Shown here in pieces: positions 36,201 through 39,144 of a stretch of DNA of 39,144 nt; the first letter of the stretch is position 1; every line of letters starts with the position of its first letter. The position numbers and the translations under genes are program-made. The stretch is from Pirellula sp. (lineage in GTDB: Bacteria; Planctomycetota; Planctomycetia; Pirellulales; Pirellulaceae). The stretch spans positions 1 through 39,144 of the forward strand of contig JAIPFP010000027.1 of the NCBI GenBank assembly GCA_021736575.1, written 5' to 3'. The notes under the pieces were generated by a model. The model saw only the letters and a list, made by a program, of their open reading frames with translations. It was not told the DNA's origin and ran no database searches.

Positions 36201-38881
36201 CTCGCCAACAGAACGCGTTGACCGAGCGGACCGATGAGTGTTAGGACCATATCGCTCATCCAAGTGTGTACGATGTTGACCGTGACATTGATATCCGTGA
36301 TGATTCGCGAGTCGGGAACCGAGAGCGTGGCGATGGACGTTGCAAGATCGGGGACTGTTACAGGTGTGACGCTCGTGGCGAAGATCGTTGGTTCATAAAC
36401 CGCATTGCGATTTGCATCGATGTAAATGAGTTGTCCCGGGACGCCCGCCTCTCCCGTATCGACAGTACCATCGAAGTTGAGGTCGTTGAACCCCCTTGCG
36501 TACATCCTGCCGTTCCGGCTAAATCCAAAATCTTGATTGAGATTGAAATCCAATGGGCTCGTTATCGTGATCGAATAAAAACCACCGGCCGGTCCATTTT
36601 GGAACCAGCCAGGCAAGGAGGGCCTTACCCGATGCGTTCCATTAGGCAAGGTCAGAAAGGCATAGTAACCCGTTGCATCGACGGGTGTATTGGTTTCACC
36701 CGTGTCAAAATTGCCATTGCTGTTGGCGTCGATATAAACGATTGCACCTGAGCTCAAGATGTTCGTATCCGAGGGGGCCCGAACTCCATCGCCTGCAAAG
36801 TCCTCATAGACATTGCCTGAAACCGCAGTGTTGATCGCAAAGCCTGTCAAATTCAGAACAAAGGAGGATTCATCCGTGTCGTTGGACGCAATCGTAGCAG
36901 TGGCGTTTTGAGTTCCAGGGCTCGTCGGAGAAAAACGAAGCGTTAACAATCTGGATTCTCCAATGCCAATACTGGTCCCGACAAGACCAGGATCAATCGA
37001 GAACGGTGCCGCCACGCTAGCCGCAGAAATCGTCAGCGGTTGAGTCCCTTGATTGCGTATTCGCAGCGACACGGCAGCCGACTTTCCGAGATTGACCGAT
37101 CCCATATTGACCGTGCTGCCGGACACAATCTCGCTCAACGTTGAGACCACGGAGATTTCCGGAATTCCTACGCCACGCACGGCGGTCGACGCGTTTAGCC
37201 GACCATAACCGACTTGGATGTTTTTGCCTGTATTGATGTCGAATGAATAACCGCCGAATAAGTCGGTCGCGTTTCTCAAAAACCCTCGCAATTGAGTCGG
37301 GCTCAGAGGTACAGCCAAGGACTGGGCTTGTGACAATACCAAAGCACCGATTCCCGAGGCCAGCGGGGCGGCGGAGGACGTGCCGCCAAATCCAGTTGCC
37401 CCCGTACCCGTGTAGTCTCCCGCTGCGTAACCGCTCGCGCCGACACGGTCGGTTGTTTCGATGGCTAAATAGCCAGCGCGCAAGTCGCTGCTCGGTGCAA
37501 CGACGTCCAACTGAGGACCGTAGTTGCTATAGTCGGATCGTTCAGCTCTATTGTTGGTTGCTCCCACGGCAATCACACCCGGAATCGATCCCGCTTGTAC
37601 GGCGGGTTCGCTGATGCTAGACGCAAAACCGTTACCGGATGCAAAGAAATAGGTTGCCCCTTGTCCTTCACGCCCAAGTGTTGTCCCCCATGTCAATGCC
37701 GCATTGATCGCGGCGCTGGTCCCGCCTCCTCCCCACGAGTTATTGACCAAGTCTGCAGCTCGCCATGTGCCTGTGCCACTGCGTGTTCTCCCGCCAGCAT
37801 AGTACAGGGCTGCGGCAATATTCGCATCGCTGGCAACCAAACTGCCGTCGAACATTTTGATGGCCATAACTTTGGCCCGATAGGCTGCACCTGCGACGCC
37901 AATTCCGTTGTCGCCTCGAGCATTCGAAACACCCGCTACCGATGTTCCATGCCTATCCGTTCCCAAAGGTTCTGAGTTGTTCGTATTGAGTACGAAATTC
38001 CATCCTCGGATGTCGTCGACCCAGCCATTACCGTCATTGTCGATTCCGTCACCGGCAATCTCTCCAGAATTGGTCCAAATGTTTAAGTCGGGATGAGTTG
38101 ACTCCACACCATCATCGATTACACCAACTACGAGGTTGGATGAACCACCTGGCACAACGTCCCATGCCTCGGGAAGATCCGAGTCTGCATCAACCGTTCC
38201 GGCACTCTGACCGGTGTTGTGCAAGTGCCATTGGTTTCCAAAGAGCGGATCGTTGGGTAAATAGAACTTCTCCCAGGATTGATAAAAGTTGGGTGACATC
38301 CATGCGACACCAGGAGCCTTTGCGATCTCGTTGCCCACATCCAGTGCAGATGCGCCATAACCTGACGTCACCGTTGCGATGAACTGGTCCGGCGTGCCGT
38401 CGAGCGGTCGATAAGTTGAAAACTCATCATGCTGGCCAAAAAATTCGACCGCTGAAACGCCGGGTTCCAGAGCGACAATGATCTCGTTGAGCAAGACGGC
38501 CTCGCTGGACGATTTCGCATTCACAAAAACGGAGGTTGCGAATGCGACGTTCTCAATCGATTGGATGGAGGCAATCGACTCGCTCGATAACGGAACGCTT
38601 GATTCATAAACGCGTACCCCAGCCGAGACATCTCTTACGAAGGTGAGTTCGCTTGGAAGAGCCGGCGATGTTCCCGTTTTCGAGCCGATCGCAATTCTTG
38701 TCGGATGCGTGTGAAGCTCAACAAGATCTTGTCCTGCATAGAAATGAACATCGGATTCAAAGCTAGGGAGGGAAGGTTTGCTTTCGTTCGGCAAGAGGTC
38801 AGCCGCAAGCATCTGCCTGAGCTCGAGCCGTTCGAAACGAGGTCGAAGTTGGTTTCTTTTCCGAGATCGTCGAAAGCTCAT
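30290..38881 (-). CDS. Giant subtilisin-like surface protease with P-domain, 16 cadherin-like repeats and dockerin
   Basis: 2863 residues. The N-terminus RPRFERLELRQMLAADL is the planctomycete extracellular signal motif. A propeptide-like region (about 110-220) precedes an S8 peptidase domain (about 245-550) with the complete triad Asp256 (VIDDG), His311 (RHGTSVAG) and Ser502 (GTSSAAP). Then come an ASH/choice-of-anchor-like domain (575-680), an SdrD B-like domain (685-760), and a second one (from about 790) interrupted by a proprotein convertase P-domain (about 837-968). Sixteen cadherin-like repeats of about 100 residues fill 1030-2636, each with a DNA-F and ...VRS-TD-GGL core. A cadherin-like/VCBS unit (2637-2725) and a type I dockerin pair (DVDDDGSITPLDVL, DTNGNGQSDPLDVL) close the chain. 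The role is probably proteolysis and adhesion at the cell surface. A candidate promoter is at 38951-38980. Confidence 0.9.
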   Translation of the reverse strand: MSFRRSRKRNQLRPRFERLELRQMLAADLLPNESKPSLPSFESDVHFYAGQDLVELHTHPTRIAIGSKTGTSPALPSELTFVRDVSAGVRVYESSVPLSSESIASIQSIENVAFATSVFVNAKSSSEAVLLNEIIVALEPGVSAVEFFGQHDEFSTYRPLDGTPDQFIATVTSGYGASALDVGNEIAKAPGVAWMSPNFYQSWEKFYLPNDPLFGNQWHLHNTGQSAGTVDADSDLPEAWDVVPGGSSNLVVGVIDDGVESTHPDLNIWTNSGEIAGDGIDNDGNGWVDDIRGWNFVLNTNNSEPLGTDRHGTSVAGVSNARGDNGIGVAGAAYRAKVMAIKMFDGSLVASDANIAAALYYAGGRTRSGTGTWRAADLVNNSWGGGGTSAAINAALTWGTTLGREGQGATYFFASGNGFASSISEPAVQAGSIPGVIAVGATNNRAERSDYSNYGPQLDVVAPSSDLRAGYLAIETTDRVGASGYAAGDYTGTGATGFGGTSSAAPLASGIGALVLSQAQSLAVPLSPTQLRGFLRNATDLFGGYSFDINTGKNIQVGYGRLNASTAVRGVGIPEISVVSTLSEIVSGSTVNMGSVNLGKSAAVSLRIRNQGTQPLTISAASVAAPFSIDPGLVGTSIGIGESRLLTLRFSPTSPGTQNATATIASNDTDESSFVLNLTGFAINTAVSGNVYEDFAGDGVRAPSDTNILSSGAIVYIDANSNGNFDTGETNTPVDATGYYAFLTLPNGTHRVRPSLPGWFQNGPAGGFYSITITSPLDFNLNQDFGFSRNGRMYARGFNDLNFDGTVDTGEAGVPGQLIYIDANRNAVYEPTIFATSVTPVTVPDLATSIATLSVPDSRIITDINVTVNIVHTWMSDMVLTLIGPLGQRVLLASAVGGSAAGYIDTIFDDQAATAITAGAFPFTGSFRPSGLLSTFNGTQAMGVWRLEVVDNVGGDSGTINSWSISLFGPDTGRFTNEEGFVAIDLPNGSSQVPLQPVGSWDYTLPSDGIRQVTRTTGPVRGIDYGLIFGNFAPTALALAPAAVDENMPAGTLVGAFSTTDPNRTDTFSYAFASGTGSDDNASFQVVGNQLVTAVPFDFEAQSTRSVRVRTTDSGGLTFERAFVISINNVNEAGSGITLTSNTLPENELPGYLVGLLVSNDPDTSDTILFQFSNAAGANDNGLFKIQGNRLESAVTLDYEARSSYAIRVRATDRAGLTIEQNLLVSVTNVNEKPFDILLSNSSILENSAIGTAIGTFRTLDVDQGDTHTVSMSAGVGGDDNAKFELVGTELRVKTLLDFETQRLHSIRVRSTDLNGLWLEKVFAITIINANESPTNVTLSPSSVNEGLAIGTTVGVLVAIDPDIPDNHKFELFATATYPDNDKFRIVGNQLRTSAIFNFNVKNLYSIGVQAIDQGGLTFVKNLVVTINDVNDPPTDIGLDNRSILENRPAASPIGNFSTFDPDGGDTFTYSLVSGSGATDNANFVIVGSQLRSAASFDFEAKASYSIRVESKDSSGISVQKSFLIDVTNVNESPTSIALNNNAFDENSPVGTAIGLMSTQDPDVADTFVYSFGTGAGDQDNSKFTIVGNALQSNVVVDYELTPSFSILVKSTDAGGLSTQKQFTIAIRDLNEAPFNLTISSNLVENTPVGVPVGTAAATDVDLNDVLTYSLVTGTGSTDNSLFSITPQGVIRHLQPLDFESKSSYSIRVRATDKGGLFVENSAALSVIDQNEAPTQVALSASSLAENLGAGATVGLLSTVDQDAFDTFTYSIVAGEGSTDNAAFSIVGNALQAVANFDFETKSAYSVRIRSTDAGGLFNEQVFAISVKDANEAPTLVSLSNSSVLENAPAGTFVGIATTSDVDAGDAFTYSLVAGVGSEDNSAFAMVNNRLETTSAFDFEIKSSYAVRLRSTDRGGLSTEAPFVIQVLDANDLPTNLSLSSTQVNENVAVGFLIGLLNSTDQDASDTVAYRFVSGNNDNASFLLSGTNGQELRILASPNFELKSSYRIDIQAIDKSGSGPIQSFVIAVNDLNEAPTQIALSASSLAENLGPNAAVGLLSTVDQDALDTFTYSLVTGVGATDNAAFAIVANSLRTTANFDFETKNVYSVRIRSTDAGGLFNEQFFDISVTDVNEAPTLVSLINNSVLENAPAGTLVGIATTSDVDAGDSFSYSLVDGVGSEDNSAFAMVNNRLETTSSFDFETRSSYSIRMRTTDRGGLSTESPIVIQVLDANDLPTNLSLSSTQVNENVAIGALIGLLNSTDQDASDTVTYRFVSGNNDNASFLLGGTNGQELRILASPNFELKSSYQIDIQAIDKSASGPIKSFIIAVNDLNEAPTRLLLSNSTIQENNPLGTRIGLLSAEDQDIGDTHEFMLVAGAGIADNDRFTIVGNELRLAESADFERQPSYSVRILGIDAGGLSLERSFVISVGDQPESPTNLKLSNSRIAENRGPLALVGTMDAFDPDAGDLLSYSLVSGLGSTDNAIFELDKASLLAKSSLDFEVKNSYSVRVRVTDRTGLFVEEPFTIAVDNVPEAPTAIAASNTSIPENRPAGTAIGTLTTTDPDIGETFSYSLVPSSTSGDNAKFELVGNEIRSNAKYNFEAKSSYQLLVRSTDSAGLFVEVPFVIQVTDVVELPINAQPDNATTTTNRVVIINVLGNDSDPDGFIDVSTVTIVSPPSQGSVRVLADGRIEFTPPQDQRSTYSFSYTVRDNDDVVSNASSVVVKVYSAFQNQRLTLDVDDDGSITPLDVLTVINDINVNGIRTLPTNVPDTAPYIDTNGNGQSDPLDVLEVVNYLNSQGGGEGESRRTDRDANWADVAFANTDFASPVDHRSEKSESGMPSAFMVAIDEYHRDLAIGKNRRR
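31871..33676 (-). repeat. Tandem 903-bp duplication of three cadherin repeats
   Basis: Repeats 8-10 (33676-32774) and 11-13 (32773-31871) are near-identical triples. The spacing of matching codons is exactly 903 bp (301 codons). Each member is far closer to its partner three repeats away than to its neighbours; repeats 9 and 12 differ at about 15 of 100 residues. Confidence 0.85.
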
Positions 38882-38950
38882 GATGGCAGGCCTGCAATTT
38901 TGTGGACAGCGTGGTAGTTTGGTGTGGGATGTATTGAAAAACCCAATCTT

Positions 38951-38980
38951 TTATAACCAAAAGGCGGAGAATATTGTTAA
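38951..38980 (-). promoter_or_regulatory. Candidate promoter of the giant protease gene
   Basis: On the minus strand TTAACA, 18 bases, then TTATAA, in an AT-rich region about 70 bp upstream of the ATG. The box match is moderate. Confidence 0.35.
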
Positions 38981-39071
38981 AAAAAAAGTGCAATCATTAC
39001 AAGAAATTCTAAAGAAAAATCGCGTTTCGATTTCTATTGGGCGATCGGCAGCGCAAAAACTACCACGCAGT

Positions 39072-39120
39072 ACAGGCTGCCAGCCTGGTTCGGCATTCAA
39101 AACACAGGCTAGCAGCCTGT
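39072..39120. repeat. Two ACAGGCT-AGCCTGT hairpins
   Basis: acaggct-gcc-agcctgg at 39072 and acaggct-agc-agcctgt at 39104, the same family and doublet layout as 26591-26639. Confidence 0.8.
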
Positions 39121-39144
39121 CCTACGGGTGTATCTCATCCTGCC

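Overview
The window looks like chromosomal DNA of a planctomycete, most likely from the Pirellulales. The main clues are a BBP7-type outer-membrane barrel gene, a PEP-CTERM protein, a giant surface protease with the planctomycete extracellular N-terminal motif (FERLELRQMLAADL) and a dockerin, a DUF4159/terpenoid-cyclase-like protein, and short intergenic repeats whose translations (NPKRKRG, TRSVSEG, SFPRRRES) are familiar from these genomes. No rRNA, tRNA, CRISPR array, prophage or intact transposon was seen. Placement below the phylum is inference.

Layout. 3-1439 is the C-terminal part of a zinc metalloprotease, convergent with an APC-family permease whose conserved first helix seems to be read from a rare ATT start. 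3087-5541 holds a lipoprotein lipase-like hydrolase and yidD. 5548-7838 (minus) is a coupled pair: a secreted protein of unknown function and an ATP-grasp ligase. tpiA (minus) and an orphan parA with a large lipoprotein (plus) follow. 11995-16051 (minus) holds the DUF4159 protein and a translationally coupled response regulator-mtnA pair. A TPR-like lipoprotein, pyrE and leuA lead to 19846-20680, which has no protein gene. That stretch carries a sigma-54-like promoter, three hairpins ending in a T-run, and a contiguous repeat array. A PEP-CTERM gene and a decayed REP-associated transposase (RAYT) with its REP doublets come next.

22418-26468 is the least ordinary cellular block: two overlapping genes for membrane-associated GTPases (the second with a DUF697 region), facing away from a stand-alone C-terminal half of an SMC/Rad50-type ATPase, then a CrcB/Fluc fluoride channel. 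26716-30088 holds an S10 carboxypeptidase-like protein and a BBP7 barrel. 30290-38881 is a 2863-residue subtilisin-like protease with a P-domain, 16 cadherin-like repeats and a terminal dockerin. Within it, a 903-bp block of three repeats has been duplicated in tandem.

Working together. Core metabolism is represented by single genes (tpiA, pyrE, leuA, mtnA). Much of the rest is envelope or surface biology: two or three lipoproteins, secreted proteases, a PEP-CTERM protein, a BBP7 barrel, and the dockerin/cadherin giant. Coupled overlaps (response regulator-mtnA, unknown-ATP-grasp, GTPase-GTPase) are the best evidence for functional pairs. All functions are read from sequence by eye; no database search was run.
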